Assembly: GCF_028736035.1 (NCBI RefSeq)
Contig: NZ_CP117866.1
Coordinates: 4,092,001 to 4,156,000 of the forward strand
Direction of reading: 5' to 3'
Length of the DNA: 64,000 nucleotides
Source of the DNA: Streptomyces sp. T12
GTDB lineage: Bacteria; Actinomycetota; Actinomycetes; Streptomycetales; Streptomycetaceae
The position numbers and the translations under genes are program-made. Under the pieces are notes generated by a model. That model had not been told where the DNA came from and did no database searches. It saw only the letters and a program-made list of their open reading frames with translations. Positions 9,807-18,945 of this stretch are shown one piece after another. How positions within the stretch are numbered: position 1 is the first letter of the stretch; every line of letters begins with the position of its first letter.

Positions 9807-11423
9807 TCAGGGCAGCATCCAGCCCAGCACCGGTGAACTCTGGCCGACCACGATCAGACACATCACCAGCAGCAGGCCCAGACTCCACGGCAGGACCCGC
9901 CGCAGCAGGTCGCCTTCCCGGCCCGCGAGCCCTACGGCCGCGCACGCGATGGTGAGGTTCTGCGGCGAGATCATCTTGCCGAGCACACCACCTGAACTGT
10001 TGGCGGCGGCCAGGAGTTCCGGCGACAGCCCCGACTCCCGGGCCGCCGTCACCTGCAACGCGCCGAACAGCGCGTTGGCCGAGGTGTCCGACCCGGACAC
10101 GGCGACTCCGAACCAGCCCAGCACCGGTGACAGGAAGGCGAGCCCGGCGCCGGCGGCGGCCACGAAGTAGCCGATGGTGGCGGCCTGTCCGGAGAGGTTC
10201 ATGACGTACGCGAGCGCCAGCACGGACGTCACGGTGAGGATGGCGAACCTCAACTCGCGCACGGTCGCGGCCCACTCCTTGACCGCCACGCGCGTGTGCA
10301 CGCCGAGGACGACCGCCGTGCACACCCCGGCGAGCAGCACGAGCGTGCCGCCGGTGGACACGATCGGCCAGCTGAAGACATTGCCCCCGACCGGCTCCCC
10401 GTCCGGGTTCGCGACGTTCAGGAAGGGCCAGTCGTACGTCTGGGTCGCCCCGGCCAGCCAGTCCTTGACCACCGGGATCTGCGCGATGGAGAAGATCACG
10501 ACGATCAACGCGTACGGCGCGTAGGCCCGTACGACTTCTCGCGGCGGGTCCTCCTCGTCCAACTCCTCGCTCCGCGCCCCGGTCAGCACGGACGCGCGTA
10601 CGGCCTCGGTGGCGGGCACGCGCGCGTGCGGTACGGCGACCAGGGCGCCCGCACCGGCCAAGGCGGCGCCGATGTCGGCGAGTTGCGCGGAGACGTAGTT
10701 CGACGCGGCGAACTGGGCGACGGCGAAGGCGATTCCGCACACCACGGCGGGCACCCAGGTCTCCCGCAGTCCGCGCCGCCCGTCCACGAGCCCGACGAGC
10801 ACGAGCGGCACGACCAGCGCCAGCAAGGGCGTCTGCCGCCCCACCACGGAAGCCACGTCATCCAGTGGCAGCCCGGTGACCTGAGCCAGCGTCACCACCG
10901 GTGTCCCCATCGCGCCGAAGGCCACGGGCGCGGTGTTGGCGACCAGCGCGACGACCGCCGCCCGCACCGGTTCGAAGCCGAGCGCCACCAGCATGACCGA
11001 ACAGATCGCGACGGGCGCCCCGAACCCGGCGAGCGCCTCCAGCAGGGCCCCGAAGCAGAAGGCGACGACGAGCGCCTGGATGCGCGGATCGTCGGAGAGC
11101 CGCCCGAACGACCGCCGCAGGATGTCGAAATGACGCGTCCGGACGGTCATCCGGTACACCCACAGGGCGTTGACGACGATCCACAGGATGGGGAAGAGCC
11201 CGAAGACGGCCCCCTGGGCGGCGCTGGAGAGCGTCTGACCGAGCGGCATGCCGCACGCGAGCCAGGCAACCAGTATGGCCGCCACAAGCCCCGTGAGCCC
11301 CGCCAAGTGCGCCTTCAGCCGCACCCCGCCCAGCAGGACGAGGACGATCACGAGCGGCAGCGCCGCCACTAATGCGGACAGGCCGAGCGAGTCGGCGACG
11401 GGTTCCAGTTCCTGGACATACAC
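9807..11423 (-). CDS. lldP: L-lactate permease
   Basis: This 538-residue multi-pass membrane protein matches the LctP/LldP lactate:proton symporter family: MYVQELEPVADSLGLSALV at the start, GFGAPVAICSVMLVALGF, GTPVVTLAQVTGLPL, WFGVAVSGSDTSANALFG and SGGVLGKMISPQNLTIACAA. The GTG start at 11423 has GGGGAGG about five bases upstream and gives the usual family N terminus; two upstream in-frame starts are less well placed. No lactate dehydrogenase or LldR regulator is adjacent. It separates DUF3499 from manB and may be a later insertion in the mannose block. Confidence 0.92.
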   Translation of the reverse strand: MYVQELEPVADSLGLSALVAALPLVIVLVLLGGVRLKAHLAGLTGLVAAILVAWLACGMPLGQTLSSAAQGAVFGLFPILWIVVNALWVYRMTVRTRHFDILRRSFGRLSDDPRIQALVVAFCFGALLEALAGFGAPVAICSVMLVALGFEPVRAAVVALVANTAPVAFGAMGTPVVTLAQVTGLPLDDVASVVGRQTPLLALVVPLVLVGLVDGRRGLRETWVPAVVCGIAFAVAQFAASNYVSAQLADIGAALAGAGALVAVPHARVPATEAVRASVLTGARSEELDEEDPPREVVRAYAPYALIVVIFSIAQIPVVKDWLAGATQTYDWPFLNVANPDGEPVGGNVFSWPIVSTGGTLVLLAGVCTAVVLGVHTRVAVKEWAATVRELRFAILTVTSVLALAYVMNLSGQAATIGYFVAAAGAGLAFLSPVLGWFGVAVSGSDTSANALFGALQVTAARESGLSPELLAAANSSGGVLGKMISPQNLTIACAAVGLAGREGDLLRRVLPWSLGLLLVMCLIVVGQSSPVLGWMLP

Positions 11424-11575
11424 GGGCGCCTCCCCGGATTCCGCCATGCGGAAAGCGATTTCTCGTTCCGGCATACGGAATGGTCGTGTCCGCGCCAATG
11501 ACACGTCAATGCCTGTGCATCACTCAACGAGACGAGCACACGGGAAACACCCGCACAGGCGGAGAAAACCGACCG

Positions 11576-11953
11576 TCAGTTGTCGGGCGACCGCAGCACG
11601 CGCAGATGTCCCCGCCGCGCAACTTCCATCGGGTCGGCGCCACGCCCCCCGCCTCCACCGGCCTGGGCCGCCCGCTCCTGCGGACGGGCCGCCTCGCGCA
11701 CGGCGTTGGCAAGCGCTTCCAGATCATCGCCGCTGGGACGGGCCGGAGCCGAACCGTCCAGCAACCGCACGACCTCCCACCCCCGGGGGGCGGTGAGGCG
11801 CTCGGAATGCTCGGCGCACAGGTCGTAGCAGTGGGGTTCGGCGTAGGTGGCGAGCGGGCCGAGGACCGCGGTCGAGTCGGCGTAGACGTACGTCAGCGTC
11901 GCGACGGCGGGACGGCCGCAAGCGGTGCGCGAACAGCGACGTACAGGGCTCAC
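11576..11953 (-). CDS. DUF3499 family protein with cysteine pairs
   Basis: This 125-residue actinobacterial protein of unknown function starts MSPVRRCSRTACGRPAVATL. The pairs CSRTAC and CYDLCAEH resemble a zinc ribbon (about residues 7-46), and TYVYADSTAVLGPLATYAEPH lies between them. The C-terminal third is glycine- and alanine-rich and poorly conserved in character. The GTG at 11953 is the only start close to the conserved region; the frame upstream is untypical. It is divergent from the metallopeptidase-like gene. Confidence 0.82.
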   Translation of the reverse strand: MSPVRRCSRTACGRPAVATLTYVYADSTAVLGPLATYAEPHCYDLCAEHSERLTAPRGWEVVRLLDGSAPARPSGDDLEALANAVREAARPQERAAQAGGGGGRGADPMEVARRGHLRVLRSPDN

Positions 11954-12295
11954 GACGTTGGACGGTACCGCACTCTTGAGCGGGCCGCGACGACTCTCCC
12001 CCAGGTCACCCCACCGTGTCGTGCTGTGAAACACCCCACACGCACCTTACGCCCCACGCCACTGACCTGCACGGAAGCCCTTTTCCGAGATCCCGAACAC
12101 CCTCGAAACCGGACACTACATACCACAAACCACATCAAATGCCTCGACACCGCCGGTCTCGGAGAGATGCGGAATCGAGCCCAAGCTTGGCTGGAATGGT
12201 CATGTGCCGACATGCCGTACGGCCCGTGGACGCCACCCGCCCCACCTCACCGTGATCGGACAGGCACCGGGCCCGAGGACTACGCTTCATCAGTG
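11954..12295. other. Divergent intergenic region, DUF3499/metallopeptidase
   Basis: This 342-base gap has a relatively AT-rich core (about 12095-12145) where promoters for both genes probably lie. I cannot place a convincing -35/-10 pair and see no small gene. Confidence 0.4.
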
Positions 12296-12745
12296 ATGGA
12301 CGCCCCCGTACCGCCTCGTGCCACCGGCCCCGGGCCCCGCCGCCGTGATCGCCACGGGCGAGGCATGCGCGGCCCGATCGCACCACCCCAGGTCCCGCTT
12401 GCCGCCAGCCGCGCCGACGCCTTCGCCGACCTGGTGCAGGACTCCGTGGAACGCCTCGAACGCCGCTGGCCCCAGCTGGCCGACATCGATTTCCTGGTCC
12501 TGGAGGTCCCCCGCCTGGACGGCCCCGGCCGCACCTGGAACGACGAGGCGGTCCCCCTGGGCGGCACGATCCCCGCCGGCGAGGGCCGCCCCGCGCGGGT
12601 GGTCATCTACCGCCGCCCGGTGGAGATCCGCACCAAGGGCCGGGACGAACGAGCAGCCCTGGTCCACGAGGTGGTCGTAGAACAGGTGGCCGAGCTCCTG
12701 GGCCTGACACCGGAGACGGTGGACCCCCGCTACGGCGAGGACTGA
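12296..12745 (+). CDS. Metallopeptidase-family protein with incomplete zinc motif
   Basis: This 149-residue protein resembles the minimal zincin family PF06262: a basic N terminus, AFADLVQDSVERLERRWPQL, DIDFLVLEVPRLD, and RVVIYRRPVEIRTKGRDERAALVHEV. The family zinc motif HExxH appears as HEVVV (His124, Glu125, Val128), so the third position is not His and catalysis is doubtful. The ATG at 12296 is chosen; a GTG lies directly before it. It ends with DPRYGED. The neighbour DUF3499 gene is divergent. Confidence 0.78.
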   Translation: MDAPVPPRATGPGPRRRDRHGRGMRGPIAPPQVPLAASRADAFADLVQDSVERLERRWPQLADIDFLVLEVPRLDGPGRTWNDEAVPLGGTIPAGEGRPARVVIYRRPVEIRTKGRDERAALVHEVVVEQVAELLGLTPETVDPRYGED

Positions 12746-12830
12746 CAGCGTCGGCGCGGGCGGCGAGGGGCCGGGGGTGGGTCACCGCAGGCCGGCGCGC
12801 CGACGGGGAACCGCAGGCGCGCCCCCCGCC

Positions 12831-14339
12831 CTACTTCTGCAGCACCGACAAGTCCTCGTCCGCCTCCGGCACAGCCACCATCCCCCGGTCATCCGGCAGG
12901 GACTGCACAGTGAAGCCGGACACCCCGTCCTCCGTCACGGCCAGCGTCCGAGACCCGTACACCGGCCCACCCGACACCGACTCCACCGTCAGCGCGTACG
13001 TGCCCTTCAGGCCACTCGGCACCGGGACCTCGACGTCCTGTGTCGTCCCGGACTTGATCGTGTACGTCTTCGACGCCGCCGCGCCACCCTCGCTCCCCGC
13101 CGACGCCGTCACCTTGACCTCCGCCGAGCCGAAGGGCGCGCTGAGAGACAGCGTCGTGCCCTTCGCCCGGTTGTCCACGACCGTCGCGCGCGTGCCCACC
13201 GGCCGGGTCGCCGGAATGAACGCCGTCTCCTGCTTGGCACCCTCACCACGAACCACCCGCACCGCCGCAACCACCGGCACGGACCGATCCGTAGGCGTCA
13301 GCACCAGTGACCCCGCCTCGCCCCGCATGACGTCCCCGAGGTCCACCGCACTCGTCATCCCCGCCTTGACGTGCAACGTCTCGTGCCCGGCAGGCGTGAT
13401 CGCCCCGGACGGCGAGGCGAGCCGCACCTTGAGGTCCGCATCCGCGTCTCCCGGCGTGAAGGCGACCAGGCGCACGGCCTTGGCGTCCTTCGGAATGCCG
13501 GGCAGAACCAGGCTCCCCGCGGGGTCGGCGGACGCGGCCAGCCAGTCCCCACCGAGCCTGTCGTCCAGCGCCTGCACCGAAGCGCCCACCCGGCCACTGC
13601 GCACACTCACGTGCACGGTCACATTGGCCTGCTTCTCAGCGGTGAGCGTGGACAGCAGGATCGACTCACCGGAGTGCGGCTGAACCGTGATCCCCTCCCC
13701 CACCGTGGTCTCGAGGGGACCGTCCTTGCCGTACAGCTCGATGTCGACGACGGCGGCGGAGTCGTCGGGGTTGGTCAGATGTACGTAGTCCGTGCGGTCG
13801 GCAGCCGTACTGACGCCGGGGAACCAGAACTCGGTGTCCGGCGCGGTGCAGTTGACGCCCTGCAGGCCACGCCCCGTGCCCGCGGCGACCTCGGTCGTCT
13901 CCTGCACGGTCCAGCCGGGCGCGAACTTCCCGTCGGCGGTCCCGACGAGCGCCGGCGAGTCGCCCCCGGAGGCGTCCCCGGTGACCGGCGTCCCCGGCTC
14001 CTTGGCCTGAAGGACGGGCTTGCCGGCCTTGCCGGCGTCACCCGCCTTCTTGCCCTTGGCGTCCGCTCCGGTACCCGACTCCTGCGCCGCGGACTGCAGT
14101 TCCGCCTTCCCGCCGCTCCCCGTCCCCTTCGTGACGGGCGTGAACGACGTGTACGTCGTCTCGGCGAGGTCGGAGATGCTCGGCGCCGGGCACACCAGGC
14201 TCGTGCGCTCCACGGGCAGCTCGGCGGCCGCCTCGGCGGTGGGCGTGCCGGACGCGTCCGGCGTGGTGAGCGACGCGACCCCGGTGATGGCGGCGAGGGC
14301 GGTGGCGCCGACGATCAGGGACAGGGTGGTGCGGTTCAC
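12831..14339 (-). CDS. DUF5719 family secreted protein
   Basis: This 502-residue protein begins MNRTTLSLIVGATALAAITG, a probable signal peptide or anchor, and continues with beta-rich sequence such as FWFPGVSTAADRTDYVHLTN and WLAASADPAGSLVLPGIP. The family is actinobacterial, of unknown function, and is regularly coupled to the large glycosyltransferase upstream. Its GTG start overlaps the glycosyltransferase stop codon by four bases (GTGA), implying translational coupling and a shared role at the cell surface. A charged alanine/glycine/lysine-rich stretch lies near residues 75-115. Confidence 0.83.
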   Translation of the reverse strand: MNRTTLSLIVGATALAAITGVASLTTPDASGTPTAEAAAELPVERTSLVCPAPSISDLAETTYTSFTPVTKGTGSGGKAELQSAAQESGTGADAKGKKAGDAGKAGKPVLQAKEPGTPVTGDASGGDSPALVGTADGKFAPGWTVQETTEVAAGTGRGLQGVNCTAPDTEFWFPGVSTAADRTDYVHLTNPDDSAAVVDIELYGKDGPLETTVGEGITVQPHSGESILLSTLTAEKQANVTVHVSVRSGRVGASVQALDDRLGGDWLAASADPAGSLVLPGIPKDAKAVRLVAFTPGDADADLKVRLASPSGAITPAGHETLHVKAGMTSAVDLGDVMRGEAGSLVLTPTDRSVPVVAAVRVVRGEGAKQETAFIPATRPVGTRATVVDNRAKGTTLSLSAPFGSAEVKVTASAGSEGGAAASKTYTIKSGTTQDVEVPVPSGLKGTYALTVESVSGGPVYGSRTLAVTEDGVSGFTVQSLPDDRGMVAVPEADEDLSVLQK

Positions 14340-17300
14340 TGCTGGCTCCCGTCGGAACGCTCGCTGCCGTTCGGATGCGGCTGCGCCGGGTCGTACGTGG
14401 CGTCGTAACCCTGCTGGTACGTCTGGTCGTACGACGGGTCGTAGCCCCCCTCGTACGACCCCTGCGAGGACTGCCCGCCGTACGCGTACGGGTCGTACTG
14501 GCCGCCCTGATACGGATCCGCCTGATACGTCCCGTCGTAGGCACCGCCCGCCGGGTACTGCTGGCCGCCCTCGTACTGCTCGCCGCCGTAGCTGCCGTAC
14601 TCGGTGCCTGCGTAACCGGGTGTGTCCCTCCCCCAGGCTCGAACATCCTCGCCCGGGGGCACCCCCATGCCGTAGGGCTGCTGCTGCGGAATCGCCACGG
14701 CCGGCGGCTCCGTGGGAGGAGCCGGGAACGCGCCGCCCTGGCCGGCCTCTTCGGCCTCGGCCTCGGCCTGGGCCCGCAGCCGGCGGGCCCGCCGGCCCTC
14801 GCCGGCCATGGCCTCGGCCGGGACGGCCGGCTCCTCGGGCAGGTCGTCGTCGACGTCGCGGCGACGCCCTGGAAGGGCCATCACGACGAGGACGAGGGCG
14901 AGGAAGCCCTGGGCCCACAGCCAGACGGTATGGCCGATCGGGTCGTCGTAGGTGACGTCCAGCCCGCCGCCGGCCGCCGGGAGCTCGAAGCCCTGGGCCC
15001 AGCCGTCGACCGTGGTCGGGGTGAGTGGCTTGCCGTCCAGGGTGGCCGTCCAGCCGTCGTCGGCGCTGTCGGCCAGGCGCAGGACACGCCCTTCGGGGCC
15101 ACTCGGAATCGTGGTGTGGATCTCGACGGGCCCGGCGGCAACGGGCTGAGGCTCGGCGGAGCCGGAGCCGGAGCCGGAGCCAGCGCCAGCGCCAGCGCCA
15201 GCAACCACGGCTGCCCGCGACACCTGCCGGTCGACGCGCCACAACGCGCTGCCGTTCTGCTCGCTCAGGCGCGACAGCCCGGGCGTGGCGTCCAGCACGC
15301 GCGCGACCTCGCGGGGCGCGCCCTTGTGGACGAGGACGTACCGCACCGCGAACGCGCCCAGCTGGTCGGCCTGGTCGGCGCCGGAGCCGGCCACGAGGTT
15401 GGCGACGATCTTGTCGAGCGTGGCGTTCTCCCCGTCCTCGGCGGCGAGTTCGGCGTCGCCGAGGCGGGCGCCGGAGCCGCGGACGAGCATGTAGCCGACG
15501 TGGGCCGGGGAGTCGCTGTCGAGGACGAGGGTGCGGGCCTGGTCGCGGCTGCCGCTCTCCTCGGCGACGAACGCGGGCACCTGCACGGGGTCGCGCCGCT
15601 CCAGCGGCCCGTCGGCGCCGCGGATCATCCAGCCGGCCGCGACGAGCAGCGGGCCGGCGGCCGCGGCGAAGGCGATCAGCGCGGCGACCGGCTGGCGCCA
15701 GCCGAAGCTCTGCTCGGCCACGCGCGAGCGTGCCCCGTCGGCGCCGAGCAGGGCGGCGGCCAGGAGGGCGATGCCGTAGACGAGGGTCGCGGGGCCGGAC
15801 CAGGTGGAGCTGTTGGACAGGGCCGCGAAGACGAGGCCCACCAGGGCGACCGCCCACGCCGTCCAGATTCCGAACTGGCGCTCGGAGCGCATCAGGGCGG
15901 CCAGCGCGGCCAGCACGACGCCGATGAGCATCAGGCCGCTGACGGTGCCGGGCCCGCCGGGGCTGGCGCCGAGCAGGTCCAGGGCGGATGCGGCCGAGGC
16001 GCCGTACTGCAGACCGGCCTCCTGGAAGAAGCCGAACGGAAGCAGCGACAGCGACCAGGGCGCGAGGACCAGCAGGGGCACGCCGAACTGGGCCAGGAAA
16101 CGCAGGCCGTACGCGGTGATGTCGGCGCGCCGCACCGCGAGCAGCCCGAGCCCGAGGACCAGCGCGATCGGCCACACGATCGGCGTGAAGGCCGTGGTGA
16201 TCGTCAGCAGCAGCGCGTATGCCCAGGTGGCGCGCCAACTGCCGCGCGCACCGGAGCCGTTCGCCAGGCCACTGGCCGCGATGCCCGCGCGGGCGATGAG
16301 CGGCAGCAGGACGGCGAGGACGGCGGTGCCGATGCGGCCGCCGGCGAGGGCGCCGGTGGCGGCGGGCAGGAAGGCGTAGGCGACGGCCGCCCACGCGCGC
16401 AGGAGGCGCGACTCGACGAGCGGGCGGGAGGCGAAGTAGGCGGTGAGTCCGGCCAGTGGCACCGAGCAGACGAGCAGGACGGTGACCGCGAGCCCGGTCG
16501 AGCCCAGCAGCGTGGAGGCGAGCATGGCCACGATCGCCAGGTACGGCGGCGCGGAGGGAGTGCCGCCGACGCCCACCGGGTGCCAGGCGTCCACGTAATG
16601 CGACCACAGCTCACCGGAGTCGGCCGGAGCAGGCAACAACGCGCCACCCGCGAGCGCACCGCCGCCGAGCAGTTCCCGGCAGGCGATCAGCGAGACGAAC
16701 AGCAGGACGAGGAAGAGCACCGGTCCGGGCTTGCGGGCGATGCGCTTGAGGCGGGCGAACTGTTCTATCTCCAGGAAGTCCGCGTCGTCGCCGCCGGGTC
16801 CGGACTCGATCGCACTGCCGTGCCGTCCCGCGCCTGCGGCCACTTCGGGGTCGGAGCGGCCGACGAGGCTGCTCGCGACCTGTTCGACGGTGGCCCGCAC
16901 GGTCGCGCCGGGCGGCGGGAACAGGGCCCGCAACTCGCCCTTGTCGGCGACGGGATTTCCGCGCCTGCGCCGTCCGGCGATGATCCGCTCGGGGCGCAGC
17001 AGTGTGCCCATGAGGCCGCGGATCTCGTCGAGGGCCTGGCCCGGGACCTTGCCCACGAGGTAGGCCAGGGTCCGCAGGACGGTGCCGAGCACGAGCCGCA
17101 GCAGCACCCAGGGCAGCACGGCCGTACGGCTGTTGACGAGCAGGGTGTAGGCGGCGCCCGCCTTGTCGACCTTGTGCGGGGAGGCGGCGGTGCGGCCGAC
17201 GCAGTCGACGGTGCGGCGCTCGCGGGAGGACGCCTCGGCGTGTCGTACGACTGCCTCGGGGGCGACGAGGACGCGGTGGCCGGCGGCGGTGGCGCGCCAG

Positions 17301-18070
17301 CACAGGTCGACGTCGTCGCGCATCAGGGGCAGCCGTCGGTCGAAGCCGCCGAGCTGTTCGAAGATGTCGCGCCGGACGAGCATGCCGGCGGTGGACACGG
17401 ACAGCACGGGCCGGACGTGGTCGTGCTGTCCCTGGTCCTGTTCGCGGCGGTCGAGTCCGGTCCAGCGGCGGCCGGAGTGGGCGATGGTGACGCCGACCTC
17501 GAGGAGCTGCCGGCGGTCGTACCAGCCGCGCAGCTTGGGGCCCACGACGGCGACGTCGTCGCGGCCCAGCTCGTACTCGTTCTCCACGACGCGCAGCAGC
17601 TGGGCCAGGGCGTCGGGTTCGGGGGCGCAGTCGTCGTGCAGGAGCCACAGCCACTGGACCGGCTCCCCGTGGGGGAGTTCGGGCATGTCGTAGGCGTCGT
17701 CGCGCCACGAGCGCGTGACGGGGTCCCAGCCGCTCGGCCGCTTCAGATAGGTCAGCTCGTCCGGGGTGAGGACGGGGGCGGTGCGGTTGGCCTCCTCGAC
17801 GGCCTGGCCGAATCCGGTGCGCCGGGCGAGGTGCAGTACGCGATCGTCGCCGAGGGCGTCGGTGACCAGCTGCGCGGATCGGTCCGCGCTGCCGGTGTCG
17901 GCGGCCATGGCGAACTGGACGGGGCGCTCCTGGCCGAGCAGCCCGGCGAGCGCGTCGGGAAGCCAGCGGGCGCCGTCGTGGGAGACGAGCACCGCGGTCA
18001 CCACATGACGCGGAAACTCAGGTGTGGCAGCGACGTCTTGACGGGCTGCCGTGTGGCTGTGCACGGACAT
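14336..18070 (-). CDS. Family 2 glycosyltransferase with large membrane domain
   Basis: This 1244-residue protein has a cytoplasmic GT-A domain (about 20-290) with VTAVLVSHDGARWLPDAL, the donor-site motif WLWLLHDDCAPEPDAL and LMRDDVDLCWRATAAGHRV. At least ten membrane segments follow (about 320-870), then an extracellular region, a last membrane helix near 1055-1080, and a Tyr/Gly/Gln-rich tail of about 110 residues. It resembles the GlfT-like membrane glycosyltransferases that build wall polymers. The tail holds a stretch GVPPGEDVRAWGRDT encoded by an inserted repeat (14625-14667). The start MSVHSHTAARQD is at 18070. Confidence 0.86.
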   Translation of the reverse strand: MSVHSHTAARQDVAATPEFPRHVVTAVLVSHDGARWLPDALAGLLGQERPVQFAMAADTGSADRSAQLVTDALGDDRVLHLARRTGFGQAVEEANRTAPVLTPDELTYLKRPSGWDPVTRSWRDDAYDMPELPHGEPVQWLWLLHDDCAPEPDALAQLLRVVENEYELGRDDVAVVGPKLRGWYDRRQLLEVGVTIAHSGRRWTGLDRREQDQGQHDHVRPVLSVSTAGMLVRRDIFEQLGGFDRRLPLMRDDVDLCWRATAAGHRVLVAPEAVVRHAEASSRERRTVDCVGRTAASPHKVDKAGAAYTLLVNSRTAVLPWVLLRLVLGTVLRTLAYLVGKVPGQALDEIRGLMGTLLRPERIIAGRRRRGNPVADKGELRALFPPPGATVRATVEQVASSLVGRSDPEVAAGAGRHGSAIESGPGGDDADFLEIEQFARLKRIARKPGPVLFLVLLFVSLIACRELLGGGALAGGALLPAPADSGELWSHYVDAWHPVGVGGTPSAPPYLAIVAMLASTLLGSTGLAVTVLLVCSVPLAGLTAYFASRPLVESRLLRAWAAVAYAFLPAATGALAGGRIGTAVLAVLLPLIARAGIAASGLANGSGARGSWRATWAYALLLTITTAFTPIVWPIALVLGLGLLAVRRADITAYGLRFLAQFGVPLLVLAPWSLSLLPFGFFQEAGLQYGASAASALDLLGASPGGPGTVSGLMLIGVVLAALAALMRSERQFGIWTAWAVALVGLVFAALSNSSTWSGPATLVYGIALLAAALLGADGARSRVAEQSFGWRQPVAALIAFAAAAGPLLVAAGWMIRGADGPLERRDPVQVPAFVAEESGSRDQARTLVLDSDSPAHVGYMLVRGSGARLGDAELAAEDGENATLDKIVANLVAGSGADQADQLGAFAVRYVLVHKGAPREVARVLDATPGLSRLSEQNGSALWRVDRQVSRAAVVAGAGAGAGSGSGSGSAEPQPVAAGPVEIHTTIPSGPEGRVLRLADSADDGWTATLDGKPLTPTTVDGWAQGFELPAAGGGLDVTYDDPIGHTVWLWAQGFLALVLVVMALPGRRRDVDDDLPEEPAVPAEAMAGEGRRARRLRAQAEAEAEEAGQGGAFPAPPTEPPAVAIPQQQPYGMGVPPGEDVRAWGRDTPGYAGTEYGSYGGEQYEGGQQYPAGGAYDGTYQADPYQGGQYDPYAYGGQSSQGSYEGGYDPSYDQTYQQGYDATYDPAQPHPNGSERSDGSQQ
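14625..14667. repeat. Short palindromic repeat inside the glycosyltransferase gene
   Basis: This stretch has the form CCCTCCCCCAG...GGGGGCACCCCC, the common Streptomyces palindromic repeat. On the coding strand it reads in frame as GVPPGEDVRAWGRDT within the Gly/Tyr-rich tail. A shorter relative (CTCCCCCAG next to GGGGGCACCCCCAG) interrupts the dispersed repeat at 23268-23292. Confidence 0.75.
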
Positions 18071-18274
18071 CGAGGTACGGGCCCCGGTTCGGTGGACTGC
18101 GGTGGACGCCTGTGCCCCGAGGGGGCAGCGGGGCGTCTCGGACGAGCGACCACACTATCGGCTGGGCATGACGGCGGCCCGCCGCCTGTGGATAACCACC
18201 GGCGACGGGCCGTTCAAGACGCGTGCGAGACCTGCGCGAGACGTATGTACGCGTGGATGTGGCCGGGAGGCCGG

Positions 18275-18538
18275 TCAGACGGCCGCCTTCTTCAGGCGGC
18301 GGCGCTCGCGCTCGGACAGGCCGCCCCAGATTCCGAAGCGCTCGTCGTTGGCGAGGGCGTACTCGAGGCACTCGGAGCGGACCTCACAGGCGAGGCAGAC
18401 CTTCTTGGCCTCGCGGGTGGAGCCGCCCTTCTCGGGGAAGAAGGACTCGGGGTCGGTCTGGGCGCACAGCGCGCGCTCCTGCCAGCCGAGTTCCTCGTCC
18501 GCGTCGTCGACCAGCAGTTGCTGCACCAGCTCGGTCAT
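18275..18538 (-). CDS. whiB: WhiB sporulation regulator
   Basis: This 87-residue protein is the developmental regulator WhiB, an iron-sulfur protein that works with WhiA to start sporulation septation. The four cluster cysteines are Cys25, Cys48, Cys51 and Cys57 (CLACEVRSEC), followed by the turn motif GIWGG (69-73) and the basic tail ERRRLKKAAV. The start MTELVQQLLVDD gives exactly the known WhiB length; an upstream in-frame start would add an unrelated 35 residues. It stands alone with its own promoter region. Confidence 0.96.
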   Translation of the reverse strand: MTELVQQLLVDDADEELGWQERALCAQTDPESFFPEKGGSTREAKKVCLACEVRSECLEYALANDERFGIWGGLSERERRRLKKAAV

Positions 18539-18613
18539 GTGCGCCCCTCGTCTGTTCTTTCCGCGTCCCCGTGATGTAGCCGTTACCGATTTCGGCTGAA
18601 CGACACGAGTGAA

Positions 18614-18643
18614 ATTACAAGTGTGCTGCTCCGGGCGAGTCAA
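18614..18643 (-). promoter_or_regulatory. Candidate whiB promoter
   Basis: Read on the minus strand, TTGACT (18643-18638) and TGTAAT (18619-18614) are separated by 18 bases, a good vegetative-sigma match, about 75 bases upstream of the whiB ATG. The rest of the 407-base gap up to the cysteine leader holds no gene I can support. Confidence 0.5.
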
Positions 18644-18945
18644 GCCGAGATCTGCTATTGAGCCCCTTATTCACTCTGCGGAACCAAGGCCTAGCGGAAA
18701 GTGTTCAAATCGGCATAAACCTTGACAAGCAGACGAGACCCGGGAGGGCATCCAGCCCCGCGCAGAGCCTGTACGGAAAAGGACGCCCAGAAGTTCGATC
18801 TCGTTGCACACTTACGCAGAAGCGAACCGGATCACAGTCGGATCACAGGATCACAACGGCGCCGTGCGCCCGGTTGTGCGCCATGTGTCCCGGTCGCCCC
18901 ATGAACAAACCTTTCACCACGGAGATGAACCGGATGAGGTGAAAC

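Noticed and set aside
12831..16607. A 1258-codon frame extending DUF5719 upstream
   Set aside because: Everything upstream of 14339 overlaps the glycosyltransferase in another frame and reads as Arg/Pro/Ala-rich noise; the GTG at 14339 overlaps the upstream stop codon by four bases.
14375..18574. A 1399-codon open frame antisense to the glycosyltransferase and whiB
   Set aside because: Long antisense frames are usual shadows in high-GC genes; its translation is composition-biased (Gly, Ala, Asp, Gln) with no motifs, while the sense strand has clear domains.
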